In this document: positions 1 through 15,813 of the stretch, one piece after another
How the letters are laid out: every line of letters begins with the position of its first letter
Position numbering within the stretch: position 1 is the first letter of the stretch
Assembly (NCBI GenBank): GCA_965153355.1
Contig: OZ231128.1
Coordinates: 36,270,001 to 36,334,000, forward strand
DNA from: Flaccisagitta enflata
Taxonomy: Eukaryota; Chaetognatha; Sagittoidea; Aphragmophora
Length of the DNA: 64,000 nt
Reading direction: 5' to 3'
The notes under the pieces: model-generated
The model's database searches: none
What the model was told of the DNA's origin: nothing
Seen by the model: the letters and a program-made list of their open reading frames with translations, nothing else
Translations under genes and position numbers: made by a program

Positions 1-302
1 GACCTTTCAAGCCTTAATCTAGCTCTCTCAGGTCTCAAGTCAGCCCTCTCAAGCTTCCAATTGCATTCTCAGGCCTTACATCGGCCTTCTTAGACCTCAG
101 TTTAGGCTCTTGAAGGCCTTCAGTCAGCCCTCTATAACATCTCATCCACTTCTTCAGGCAGGACACACGAAAGTCCCCCTGTGTTCTACAGGATTTTTTC
201 CCCTTCGGGGCCGCTGCCCTGCTTCCCCTCACTCCAACTCACAATCACTCAAAGCAGGGCAACGGGCATCGCTGACCACATATTGCCCTTGGGCGACCTG
301 TT
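1..302 (+). repeat. Family B foldback element, right part only
   Basis: The window opens inside a B unit. It shows the end of the 21-bp minisatellite (CTCAGGCCT-type units), the right arm with CCCCCTGTGTTCTACAGGA and CCCCTTCGGGGCCGCTGCCC, and the tail ending GGGCGACCTGTT. The same ~840-bp block (this unit plus the next) recurs at about 2023-2868 and, with many small indels, at 16588-17435. The left arm lies outside the window. Confidence 0.7.
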
Positions 303-835
303 GTCCTGTAGGACACAGGGGGAAATTTCGAGACGTCTGTCCATCCGTCTGTCCTTCCATCCTTCCATCCATCTTTCCGCCCCCCCTCTCGGCCATTGGA
401 GCCTCAAGTCTTCAGTCTCAAGCCTGATTTTGGCCCTCTGAGCCCTCAAATTAGCCCTTTCAGACCTCAATTTAGCCTTTGAGAAGTCGAGAGCTTAGAT
501 CAGCTCTCCAGACCTCATATCTGCCCTCAAGACCTCAAATCCGCCCTCCAGGCCTCAAATAAACTCTTCAGGCCTCAAATTTGTCCTTTAGGCCACAAGC
601 CTGCCCCCCAAGCCTCAAATCTGTTCTTTTGGACTAAATTCTGTCATCCCAACTTTAAATCCGCCTTAGGACGTCTCGAAATTCACCCCTGTCCTACAGG
701 ACATTGGCCCTTTGGGGCAGCTGCCCTGCTCTGACTCCACTACTTCACTTGAACACTCCAAGCAGGGCATTGGGTACCGCTGACCAAGTGCGATCCTTGG
801 GTGACTGGTTTTCTTTGCCAAGGTTGGTGTTGCTG
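303..835 (+). repeat. Family B element, variant arms, abutting the previous unit
   Basis: It begins directly after the tail of the preceding unit with GTCCTGTAGGACACAGGGG, runs through CTCAAG/CCTCAAAT minisatellite units and closes with CCTGTCCTACAGGACATTGG and CCCTTTGGGGCAGCTGCCC. Its tail (GCAGGGCATTGGGTACCGC) differs from that of the typical unit. The two units sit head to tail. Confidence 0.6.
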
Positions 836-839
836 ACGT

Positions 840-1036
840 CATTTTAAGTTATTTTTAGTAATTTTAAGTCATTTTAAGGCATTTCAAGACAATATACATT
901 TAGTTGTTTACTCTTTTAGTCTTTTAGTCTCTTGGTCTTTTAGTTTTTTAGTCTTTTGGTCTTTTAGTCTTCTAGTCTTTTTGTCTTATATATAGTCAAC
1001 CGCACGCGACTATAAAGTGTTGGCCTTGTTCATTGT
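840..1036 (+). repeat. Family A-type right end with short-period minisatellite
   Basis: Degenerate units of about 10 bp (AAGTCATTTT, then TCTTTTAGTC) are followed by CCGCACGCGACTATAAAGTG and TTGGCCTTGTT. The same right end follows similar arrays at 57890-57964 and 59140-59394, where the hairpin left end is also present. Here the left end is missing. Confidence 0.5.
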
Positions 1037-1345
1037 TTTACACACTTTTTATCTTGAAAAGAACAAGGGTTTTAAAGTGAGCCTCAGTGTTCTTATTTTC
1101 AAGCCTATTTTGAAGCTCAACCGTTCTTAAAATGTTCTTATTTTTTAAAATTAGATAATTCTTATATGATTATGTAATTACAATATATGATTTTAGCAGT
1201 TTGTTTATTGTGCAATTGTCAGATAAAATCATTGTTTTTTCTTTGTAAAAAGAAACCTAGAATTATATTTTTTATGCAGTTCGTTATCACTTTAAAAATC
1301 AATATTATAATATTGATTTTTCATTTTTTTAAAAAATAATGTTTT
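1037..1345. other. AT-rich spacer with a 28-bp perfect palindrome
   Basis: No coding potential is seen. A perfect palindrome centred on AATATTATAATATT lies at 1294-1321. Nothing else is recognisable. Confidence 0.4.
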
Positions 1346-1614
1346 TAGTCGCGTGCACGCAACTCTACAACCCACATTGTCCGTCCGTCCGTCGGTCAGT
1401 CAGTCGGTCGGTTGGTCAGTCGGTCGGTCAGTCAGTTGGTTGGTTGGTTGGTCGGTTGGTCGGTCGGTTGGTTGGTCGGTCAGTCGGTCACGTTTTACTT
1501 TTTTTATGATTTTATTTCTTTGACCCCACTACTACTGCCTAAATGGTCTAGTGACTTAAAAAATGGCCCCTGCCCACCCGCACGCGACTTTGGTAGCCGT
1601 GTATACGGCCTTGC
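1346..1614 (+). repeat. Family A repeat
   Basis: The left hairpin AGTCGCGTGCACGCAACT (one C/A mismatch) is followed by CTACAACCC and a long CGGT/TGGT tetranucleotide tract. The right end has CCCGCACGCGACT and TATACGGCCTTG. This is the standard layout of the family. Confidence 0.7.
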
Positions 1615-1667
1615 TATTTTTGAATATGAGGCTCTGCATGTTCTTAAAATGTTCTTTTTTTTGGGCC

Positions 1668-2312
1668 AAATTTGACTTTCGTTCATTCGTCCGTCCGTTT
1701 GTTCGTCCCCCTCTCTTTTCAGGCCTCAAATCTGGCCTCTCGGGTCTCAAATCTGGCCTCTCAGGCCTCAAATCTGGCCTCTCAGGCCTCAAATCTAGTC
1801 TCTTAGGCCTCAAATCCAGCCTCTCAGGCCTCAAATCTGGCCTCTCAGGCCTCAAATCCAACCTCTCAGGCCTCAAACCTGGCCTCTCAAGCCTCAAATT
1901 AGGCCTCTCAGGCCTCAAATCCAAATTCTCAGGCCTCAAACCAGGCCTCTCAGGCCTCTCAGGCCTCAAATCAGCCATCTAAGCCTAAATTTATTGCTTT
2001 CAGGCTTCAAATCAATCCTCTGACCTTTCAAGCCTTAATCTAGCTCTCTCAGGTCTCAAGTCAGCCCTCTCAAGCTTCCAATTGCATTCTCAGGCCTTAC
2101 ATCGGCCTTCTTAGACCTCAGTTTAGGCTCTTGAGGCCCTGGTCAACCCTCTATAACATCTCATCCACTTCTTCAGGCAGGACACAAAGAGTCACAGCAT
2201 TCTGCAGGTTTTCCCCTTGGGACCACTGCCCTGCTTCCCCTCACTCCAACTCACAATCACTCAAAGCAGGGCAACGGGCATCGCTGACCACATATTGCCC
2301 TTGGGCGACCTG
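1668..2312 (+). repeat. Family B element with degenerate left arm
   Basis: GACTTTCGTTCATTCGTCCG leads into at least 15 units of a 21-bp repeat (CTCAGGCCTCAAATCTGGC core). Then come the right arm and the tail ending GGGCGACCTGTT. The minisatellite is open in all frames, which produces long spurious SGLKSGL/RPERPDL reading frames. Confidence 0.7.
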
Positions 2313-2840
2313 TTGTCCTGTAGGACACAGGGGGAAATTTCGAGACGTCTGTCCATCCGTCTGTCCTTCCATCCTTCCATCCATCTTTCCGCCCCCCCTC
2401 TCGGCCATTGGAGCCTCAAGTCTTCAGTCTCAAGCCTGATTTTGGCCCTCTGAGCCCTCAAATTAGCCCTTTCAGACCTCAATTTAGCCCTTGAGAAGTT
2501 GAGAACTTAGATCAGCTCTCCAGACCTCATATCTGCCCTCAAGACCTCAAATCAGCCCTCCAGACCTCAAATCCGCCCTCCAGGCCTCAAATAAACTCTT
2601 CAGGCCTCAAATTTGTCCTTTAGGCCACAAGCCTGCCCCCCAAGCCTCAAATCTGCTTTTTTGGACTAAATTCTGTCATCCCAACTTTCAATCCGCCTCA
2701 GGACGTCTCAAAATTCATCCCTCTCCTACAGGACATTGGCCCTTTGGGGCAGCTGCCCTGCTCTGACTCCACTACTTCACTTGATCACTCCAAGCAGGGC
2801 ATCGGGTACCGCTGACCAAGTGCGATCCTTGGGTGACTGG
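2313..2840 (+). repeat. Family B variant unit, second copy of 303-835
   Basis: It is near-identical to 303-835 until GGTGTTGCTGAC, where the two diverge. One extra minisatellite unit (CAGCCCTCCAGACCTCAAAT) is inserted, so the ~840-bp block was duplicated with small slippage changes. Confidence 0.65.
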
Positions 2841-3034
2841 TTTTCTTTGCCATAGTTGGTGTTGCTGACAAGATTTTTGTTTGATTTCACACCCCAAATT
2901 GTGAGAAATCCGTCTTTTATCGGATATTCGTGGAAAGGGCCTGAGTACATATATCAATATATACCAAATTTGACGACATTCCTGACCACCCTAATGACCA
3001 CTGGTCATTGACCAGTCTAGACGACATCTACTGT
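2841..3034. other. Spacer ending in a single family D terminus
   Basis: No gene is seen. Positions about 3010-3031 read GTCTAGACGACATCTACTGTA, the right terminus of family D, with no matching left terminus nearby. The same solitary end sits at about 17580-17602 in the second large copy. Confidence 0.4.
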
Positions 3035-3314
3035 ACCTAGAAGAAAAAAGAAAAGAAGAAGAGGAAGAAGAGGAAGAAGATTTCTTTTTTTTGAAGAAAT
3101 GAAGAAGATGAAGAAGAAGAAGAAGAAAAAAAAAAAGAAAAAGAAAAAGAAAAGGAAAAGGAAAATGGATGAATGAGAAAAAGGAAAAAGGAAAAGGAAA
3201 AAGGATAATAAGAAAAGGAAAAAGAAAAGGAAAAGGAAAAGGAAAAGAAAAGGAAAAGGAAAAGGAAAAGGAAAAGAAGAAGAAGAAGAAGAAGAAGATA
3301 ACAACAACAGCACT

Positions 3315-3370
<56 letters not shown>

Positions 3371-3400
3371 AAGGAAAAAGGATAAAGGATAAAGAAAAAA
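3035..3400. repeat. Purine-rich tract followed by (AAC)n
   Basis: AAGAAG/AAAGGA polypurine runs to about 3300, followed by (AAC)n at 3302-3370 and AAAGGATAAAGGA units. All long reading frames here are poly-amino-acid artefacts. Confidence 0.9.
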
Positions 3401-3405
3401 GGAAT

Positions 3406-4168
3406 AGTCGCAAAAGCGTTAGATGGTCAGCGGTACCCGTTGCCCCTATGTGAGTGTATGAGGGTGTCAGGTGGTGAGAGGGGCAGCGGCCCCGAAGGAG
3501 CCGATGACCTATGCAGTTTTTATTTGAGCCTGGAGGCTGGAATTAGGGCCTTGAAGCTGGGATTTGAGCTAAGAGGCTGAAATTTAAGCCTTGTGGCTGA
3601 GATTTGAGCCTTGAGACTGGGATTTGAGCCTCAAGGTTGGGGTTTGAGCCTGGAGGCTAAGATTTGTGCCTCAAGCCTTGGATTTGAGCCTCGAGGCTGT
3701 GATTTGAGCCTCGAGGCTGTGATTTGGGCCTCGAGGCTGTGATTTGGGACTTGAGGCTGTGATTTGGGCCTTGAGGCTGGGATTTAGGCCTCGAGGCTGT
3801 GATTTGGGCCTTGAGGCTGAGATTTGGGCCTCGAGGCTGGGATTTGGGCCTCGAGGCTGGGATTTGGGCCTCGAGGCTGGGATTTGGGCCTCGAGGCTGG
3901 GATTTGGGCCTCGAGGCTGGGATTTGGGCCTCGAGGCTGGGATTTGGGCCTCGAGGCTGGGATTTGGGCCTCGAGGCTGGGATTTGGGCCTCGAGGCTGG
4001 GATTTGGGCCTGGAGGCTGGGATTTGGGCCTCGAGGCTGGGATTTGGGCAATAAGGCTGAAAGCGGGGGGGGGGGGGGACGGAGAAGGAGGAGATGGAGA
4101 AGGAGGAGGAGAAATTTCCCCTGTGTGAAAGCATAGGTCATCGGCCCCTTCGGGGCCGCTGCCCAAAA
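3406..4168 (-). repeat. Family B element, 20-bp minisatellite subtype
   Basis: Read on the minus strand, the right arm (GGGCAGCGGCCCCGAAGGGG with AGCATAGGTCATCGG) lies at 4115-4168 and its inverted partner with CGATGACCTATGC at 3482-3515. The tail is at 3406-3480 (TCAGCGGTACCCGTTGCCCC). In between are about 25 units of a 20-bp repeat, GGCCTCGAGGCTGGGATTTG, nearly perfect at 3830-4040, then a G run. Confidence 0.75.
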
Positions 4169-4399
4169 AGGATAATAAAGGAAAAAGGATAAAGGATAAA
4201 GGAAAAAGGAAAAAGGAAAAAGGATAATAAAGGAAAAAGGAAAAAGGATAAAGGAAAAAGGATAAAGGATAAAGGATAAAGGATAAAGGAAAAAGGAAAA
4301 AGGAAAATAAAGGAAAAAGGATAAAGGAAAAAGGAAAAAGGAAAAAGGAAAAAGAAGAACAATATGATGATGATGAGGAATAACAAGAACAAGAACAAG

Positions 4400-4449
<50 letters not shown>

Positions 4450-4450
4450 G

Positions 4451-4524
<74 letters not shown>

Positions 4525-4530
4525 CGGACG
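4169..4530. repeat. AAAGGATAAAGGA tract and (AAC)n
   Basis: Irregular AAAGGA/ATAAAGGA units run to about 4350. GATGATGATGAGG and then an (AAC)n array of about 45 units follow at 4390-4526. Confidence 0.9.
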
Positions 4531-4590
4531 ACAACGACAACAACACTAAAAGCAAGAATCTAATAGAAAATATCAAAATAAGCTCTCTTT

Positions 4591-4640
4591 GAGATGCGTC
4601 CTCGCATCTCTATAAGACGGTCTGTCCGTCCATCCGTCCT
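4591..4640 (+). repeat. Family A-like hairpin head with a distinct stem
   Basis: GAGATGCGTCCTCGCATCTC forms an 8-bp stem with a TCCT loop. It is followed by TATAAGACGGTCTGTCCGTC, the same context that follows the hairpin in other family A members, although the stem sequence is unrelated. The copy at 19210-19229 is identical. Confidence 0.5.
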
Positions 4641-4856
4641 CTGCTCCATTTCTCGGCATTTTTCGGCCGCGGCTATGTAATAGATCGACTGAAACGATCT
4701 CTAAGGTTTTTTGAGAGGCTCTTAGGACGTTCCTTTTCATAATCTGTCTGTCCCGCTGTATGTCACACATGATCAGCTCGAAAATTGGTGCACTCAATGA
4801 CTCAAGACGCATCGTTGCTCGATCGGGCTTGTTCTATGAAATGAACTGAAGCGAGA

Positions 4857-5332
4857 CACGTGTACATGTGTACACGTGTACACGTGTGCAAAACATTTCC
4901 CTGTCAAAAGGTCACGTGTTACACGTTTCACTCTGATCACGTTTTTGAGTATGGCGCATTTGACCTTTCTTTTTGTCTCTCACGGCTTTGAAGACACAAT
5001 GGTTGCCATTCACTTTTCGACAGTGGGTTTTCATTTGCATGAAAACTGATAAGTGACATGACGGATTTAAATGGTGTTACTTTGTTCTTTGATTCTCCGC
5101 ACTTGTCTTAATTTGAATAAAAAGATATTTCATGAATTTTTTTTACACAAGGCGCGACTAAGAACAAGGCAAACAACGAAAAACCCGCGCGCGCAATACT
5201 GATTGATTGATGGCATTATATTTCCTGAAAATATAAGCAGAATACAGTGGAGAACTCAAAGGTTACCAGGTTGGAAGAATGCAAATTAAGCAAGCCTAAT
5301 GTCGATTTAATATGGCTTAATCAACGCACGTG
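4857..5332. promoter_or_regulatory. Cluster of five CACGTG E-boxes upstream of iGluR copy 1
   Basis: CACGTG occurs at 4857-4862, 4873-4878, 4881-4886, 4913-4918 and 5327-5332, the first three inside a palindromic TGTACACGTGTACACGTG run. CACGTG is the core site of Myc-, USF- and CLOCK-type bHLH factors. The cluster is preserved at about 19475-19510, 19530 and 19945 in copy 2. A regulatory role is inference. Confidence 0.35.
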
Positions 5333-5345
5333 ATCAAGCATTATT

Positions 5346-5450
<105 letters not shown>

Positions 5451-5455
5451 CAGAA

Positions 5456-10608
<5,153 letters not shown>

Positions 10609-10764
10609 ATACATAATATATATAATTTATGATATATTTTAAACTTGTATATTATATCTTTAAAATCTGAATATTCTGATTCTGTTTCATTATTTGCTGC
10701 TTTTGTTTGTCTAGGGATTTCTTCTTGAGTTAAAATTCTTGAGTTAAAATTCAACATGTTGAAT

Positions 10765-10979
10765 AACAAGGCCGGATACACGGCTACCCCAGTCACGTGT
10801 GGGTGGGCAGGAGCAGTGATAGAGGTCATTGGGGCATTTGGGCAGGAGCAGTGAGCTCAACAATCTCGAAAACGTCGAAAAAGTAAAAAGGGGACCGACC
10901 GACCGACCGACCGACCGACCGACCAACCAACCGACCGACCGACCGACGGACCGACAAAGCGGGGTGTACAGTCGCCCAA
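10765..10979 (-). repeat. Family A repeat in the 3' flank of iGluR copy 1
   Basis: AACAAGGCCGGATACACGGC, TGGGTGGGCAGGAGCAGTG, a (CGAC)n tract and CAAAGCGGGGTGTACAGTCG are present. The terminal hairpin is lost (CAGTCGCCCAATT). The copy at 24397-24611 appears identical. Confidence 0.75.
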
Positions 10980-11764
10980 TTCTGCACCTCCGCAAATTCA
11001 TTTCACACTCATTTCACAATTCAGTTATAGTTAATCCCCAGCTGGCTCAGCTGGCCGCCAGAGTCTGTTGTTTTGATTAAGATTTTCTGTTTTTGATGTG
11101 GGCGGAATTCGGGATATGGGACATGGGGCATTACGGCTTTCATTTCAGATTTCCCCGTTCTGGTTGCCGATGTAAATAAACTGAAAATCAGCAGTTTTTA
11201 AGATGATGATGCAATAAAACAATTTAATTTAAACATGCCTGCCGTTCAAAACTTCGTGAGCCGCCATTATTGTAAGATTACTTTAAGTGGCAGTGCACAG
11301 GAACAGCAAATCTAAAACGTTATTTCGCGTGAAATTTTTAATCTCTCTCGGAATGCAAACATTTTTGTTTCAAAGAACATGGCCCCTTTCTTATATGCCT
11401 TTAGAAAAGGGCCATGTTTTTAGAAATGCAAATTTATGCATTCAGAGACAGATTAAGAATTTCATGTGAGACAAGTCAAGGAAATGGAGGTTAATTTTTT
11501 TTTCCTCAATTTTTCCAACTGATTTTCAACATATAAATGATTCTCAATGCAAATGAATAAATAACTTTTACTAAAAATATGATTGCTTTTTAAGAAATTG
11601 TAAATTCATCATTCTAATTTGTTTCTAAAATATGATTTGACCATAAAAAATTGTTCCTTCGTGTGCACCTTGACTTAATCACTTCAATGCCACTGTTTTG
11701 ATTTTTTGAGTGAAAGATCTACAGATAGTCCTTATAGAAAGTGATCCACACATACGTATACTGA
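10980..11764. other. 3' flank of iGluR copy 1
   Basis: No gene is seen. AATAAA occurs at 11175-11180 and about 11212, candidate polyadenylation signals if the 3' UTR runs through the family A repeat. Up to about 11490 the sequence looks identical to copy 2 (24612-25120). Confidence 0.35.
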
Positions 11765-12035
11765 AATTCAAATGCCGCCGCTTCTTTTTTATTTGATTTT
11801 TTCATCATAACAGTCTCTGATGCTAAATTATAAGTAAACTATATGCTTAAAAATTGAAAACTGATGAAATATTGAGGAAGGGAGTAGTTTTCTTATGGTT
11901 CCTTTTGTTAGAAATTGTTTATGCCTTTCCTCTTAAGCTCAAGAAAAAAAAATTCAAAAGATTAACTTTTTCTAAAAACATTGAAAAGTGCAGGGTAATG
12001 CCCCTTTTTAGGCTCCCCCAGCGGCGCGCTTCTTT
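11765..12035. repeat. Family E dispersed repeat
   Basis: AATTCAAATGCCGCCGC, TGAGGAAGGGAGTAGTTTTC and GTGCAGGGTAATGCCCCTTT then GGCTCCCCCAGCGGCGC match, with divergence, 25395-25675 and two tandem copies at 48232-48530 and 48580-48895. Its nature is unknown. Positions 12036-12440 hold only a short B-tail fragment (CCATCGGGTACCGCTAACCA) at about 12345-12395. Confidence 0.55.
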
Positions 12036-12440
12036 TAACGTGCCAGTTTCCAACAATTCTTTATCTTGTATTGCCCAGAAAGTAACTTAAACCATTGATA
12101 GTCACTAAAAAACGACCTAAGTGCATGGCACTGATTTTGTATTAATTCATATATATTTTTTTGTGATTGCGGGGTCTGTTTGTTTGCCTGTTTTTTTTCT
12201 TTTTTTTTTTTTAAACTAGTTTGCGCCAACATTTGCCGATGCCTTTAATCCGTTATTCTTCACAGTTCACACTACAAATTTTCCTGTTCTTTCCCGTCAT
12301 TTAATGCCATAACCATTCTCATCCACACACTTACTAACTTAGGGCCATCGGGTACCGCTAACCACGTAGCGCTTTTGGGACTAGTAAAGAAAAATTCTTC
12401 CATCGTTGCTTGTTTGTTGTCGCCTGTCCGGGCTTGATTT

Positions 12441-12643
12441 TTAGTCGCGTGCTACGCGACTCTACACCCCGCTATGTCGGTCCGTTGGTTGGTTGGTTGG
12501 TCGGTCTGTCCCCTTTTTACTTTTTCGGCGTTTTTTTGGCTTTTTGAGCCTACTGCTCCGGCCCAATTGCTCTAGTGACCTTCTCCAGCACTGCTCCTGC
12601 CCACTTGCACGCGTCTGGGGTAGCCGTGTATCCAGCCTTGTTT
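12441..12643 (+). repeat. Family A repeat with perfect hairpin
   Basis: The hairpin AGTCGCGTGCTACGCGACT (8-bp stem) is at 12443-12461, then CTACACCCCGCTATGTCGG. The right end is GGGTAGCCGTGTATCCAGCC plus TTGTT. The second copy is at 26081-26283. Confidence 0.8.
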
Positions 12644-12689
12644 TTTGTTGCGGACATGCCATTCTCCGTTGGTCTGTTGAAAACACAAA

Positions 12690-12990
<301 letters not shown>

Positions 12991-13329
12991 TTCCTCCTTC
13001 ATGACCCATGGCGCATGGCGTTTTCAAAGCGTGACAGCGTAGGATGCTGCACATGTGCTCTTGGGAAATTAAGGGGAAGCATACAGCATCGAGGGTAAAT
13101 GGAGGCTGTCAGTAACAGTGATGGCAACGCAATGCATTTTAGACCGATTACGAGTCCGCGTATATTGCTGCATGAGCGAGTACCATTACGACTACAAAGT
13201 ACAATTCCACTCATCTTTGACCGATTACGAGTACACTAGTACAACTAAATTTAGTAGGCCCCATGGTGGCCTCTCAATGAGTTCTGAAGAAAAAAGCACT
13301 TTTTGACAAAACTCTTTGTCTCTACTGTA

Positions 13330-13500
<171 letters not shown>

Positions 13501-13574
13501 ATTTCAAGACTATGGAGGCTAAAGATTTTGATGTACGCTAGAATTGAGCAACCAATTAGGCTTTCGAGTACAGT

Positions 13575-13738
13575 AACAAGGCCGGATACGCTTCATTATT
13601 TGATCAGGAGCAGTGAGGCCAAAGACCGCTAAAACCCAAAAAAAGTTAAGTGTGACAGACCGACGGACCGACCGACGGACCGATGGACCGATGGACCGAC
13701 AAAGCGGGGTGTAGAGTCGTATAGCACGCGACTAAAAA
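13575..13738 (-). repeat. Family A repeat, short form
   Basis: AACAAGGCCGGATACG, GGAGCAGTGAGGCC, a (CGAC/CGATGGAC)n tract, CAAAGCGGGGTGTAGAGTCG and the hairpin AGTCGTATAGCACGCGACT at 13714-13732, then TAAAAAG. The copy is at 27245-27408. Confidence 0.75.
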
Positions 13739-14066
13739 GTGGCGAGTACAGCAGGTACGCTTTCGTCATCACTGGTCAGTAAACACAACGATGATATTTT
13801 CCCCCGATTCAGCCAAGACAACCCACTCTGCAGGATATATTTGATGTATCTTAGTATAATTACGCCCACGAGTTTCAACTGGCACTGTCTATGAGCGTCT
13901 ATCTGACTGACGACTTGTGGTGAAAGAAAGTTGGCCGATTGGAAAATAGGAAGGCGATCGTCTCGTTTATTCCATAAAAATTTCAACAACTGAAGAGAGG
14001 GGGAAAAATGAAAGGGAAAGTGGGCGTTAATTGTGATCAGCAAACGCAAAAGATAACATGAAATCG

Positions 14067-14767
14067 AGATAGGACACAATAAAGGACAGAAACAGCACAT
14101 GACAACATGTTCATCTTCTTCAGAGCCCATGCCACCTGATAATACCTGCCCCTGCCCCGCCCAACCCACACCATCCATATCATCCCTATAGCAAGCTGAT
14201 CGGGCAAGCGATAAAAACCATGCTAAAATCCGGCAATAAAAATGCAAAAGGGCAAAAAGACAAAATAACAGACCGGAAGACAAGATAAAACAACGATAAT
14301 AAAAGCAAGCACGCGTCTATAAAACTTACTTTTAGGCCCACGTTGGTTTCAACTCACAGTCTGTCGGGTCAAACTAACGTTAATTGTCCGCTCAGTTTAT
14401 CTGGGACAAAAAGATGAGAGATTATTGAAATTAGTGAATTCCAAGGGCGCATTCAGACGATCACGAAAATCAATCAATCACTTTAGGAAGCAATGCCGCA
14501 AATAAATAAAATCAATCAATCCAAAAATTGAATGATACGAAGGCTGACGAGTTACGTATATTTGCTGCTTCACGTAGTAAAAACAAATGGGACAAAATCA
14601 AGGCGCAACCATATGGTTACCCATCTAGCTGCCTCAATATAAAAATGGCAAGAAACAAAAGACGCGGGCATTGAATAGTAGAGAAAGAGAAAAAGCCAAA
14701 GGCACGCAAAAGAGACAAAAGCACACATACCTAAGAAACTGACGGACATACATTTCTAACATTCTGC
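14067..14767 (-). repeat. Arm 1 of a long-range inverted repeat
   Basis: The reverse complement matches 63316-64000 and probably continues beyond the window. Shared blocks include GTAACCATATGGTTGCGCC, AATGCGCCCTTGGAATTCAC and TTTTATAGACGCGCG. Both carry an AG-ATAAACT and an AAAAG-TAAGTTTT boundary resembling splice sites around a ~75-bp non-coding segment. Differences are scattered substitutions and small indels. This is probably a dispersed element of unknown class. Confidence 0.65.
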
Positions 14768-15810
14768 CTCATTTGGAATTCTACGAATTTCAAAAAATCC
14801 GACATCAAGCTTCTCTGGGCCGGGAAACCTACTAAAAACCGATACTACCTTCCTTAAAAAAAATTTACATAGACACAGCCCTTCGCCTCCCCCCGCCCAC
14901 CGCCCCCATCCCCATCCTAACTATCAACAGATCGACGACTGCACGAATGATGATTCCCTTCAACTGAAAGGATCCACCACTAGCAATTTTCAAATGATCA
15001 CGATGACGCGGATGGAGACGAGGCGGCGACGAGGAGGTTGAGGCACCCGTTCTGTAAAAGTTAAGGGAAAGCGGGGGGAAGGAACTTGGGGCCTTGGAGA
15101 CCTCCAAGCCTGGGATTTGACTTGAGAGTGGAAAATAATGAGTAGGGGCATACTACTAAAAACATGTCATACGAAAGTATTCATAAAATGACTAAAAAGA
15201 CCATGTCTAAAACAAACACAACAAAAAATGTACATGTTCCAAGGAACCAAACAAAAACAAGCATTAAAATTCAATAAATTACTAACTATATAATAAAAAC
15301 GAATCTGTTAAATAAAAGAAAATTAGTACATCATGGAAACTAACACATCACCTGCGCTTTCTCCATTACAGAGATGAAATGGTCATCTGCTCCAACACCT
15401 CGACAACTCGTGGGCGAAAGGCGATGAATGATGTCGTCAACGGCACCCGCGCATCAAAAGGCGCAGGTGGTGCAGCCGTCTGAGAGTGAATCCTCCCGAA
15501 GGGAAGAAGAAGAAAGAGAAAGAACAGGGGCAGATTGATTAGTAAAGTTCCTATCGTACACAGATTCAAATTTACCACAAAACTCAACCTCAACCCTTCC
15601 CAAACCATGATACTTACGCAAGCGTTATTCGCCAGGCCCCGGGGCGGACGTCATTCCCACGCCCCGGTAGCGCCCCCCCACTTGGCCGGCCTGTCCATCG
15701 ATGGGATGAGGATGTGATGGTGAATACGCATCCTCAGCGACGATGGTGGCGCTTTCCACGCCATGTTGCAAATTGGTAGTTAAATCGAACAGCAACGTGG
15801 CACCAATCAG
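14768..15810. other. Unique region with no recognised gene
   Basis: 14768-15360 is AT-rich with no convincing exon. From about 15600 base composition shifts clearly towards GC. This stretch has no counterpart in the second large copy. Confidence 0.3.
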
Positions 15811-15813
15811 CGT

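Noticed and set aside
1740-1975. Regular ~21-bp repeats that might suggest a CRISPR-like array
   Set aside because: Contiguous minisatellite with no unique spacers in a eukaryotic genome with introns.
3671-4576. Long minus-strand frame with SQPRGPNPSLEAQIPA repeats
   Set aside because: The 20-bp minisatellite of family B read in frame. All frames are open and there is no start or splice context.
4953-5055. Small frame MAHLTFLFVSHGFEDTMVAI upstream of iGluR copy 1 as a possible signal-peptide exon
   Set aside because: The hydrophobic part is short and ends in a stop without a usable donor in frame. One synonymous change in copy 2 is not enough evidence.
13732-14283. 183-codon minus-strand frame with several hydrophobic stretches
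   Set aside because: It crosses the duplication border and a family A hairpin, and the homologous arm at 63.3-64 kb has indels that break the frame.
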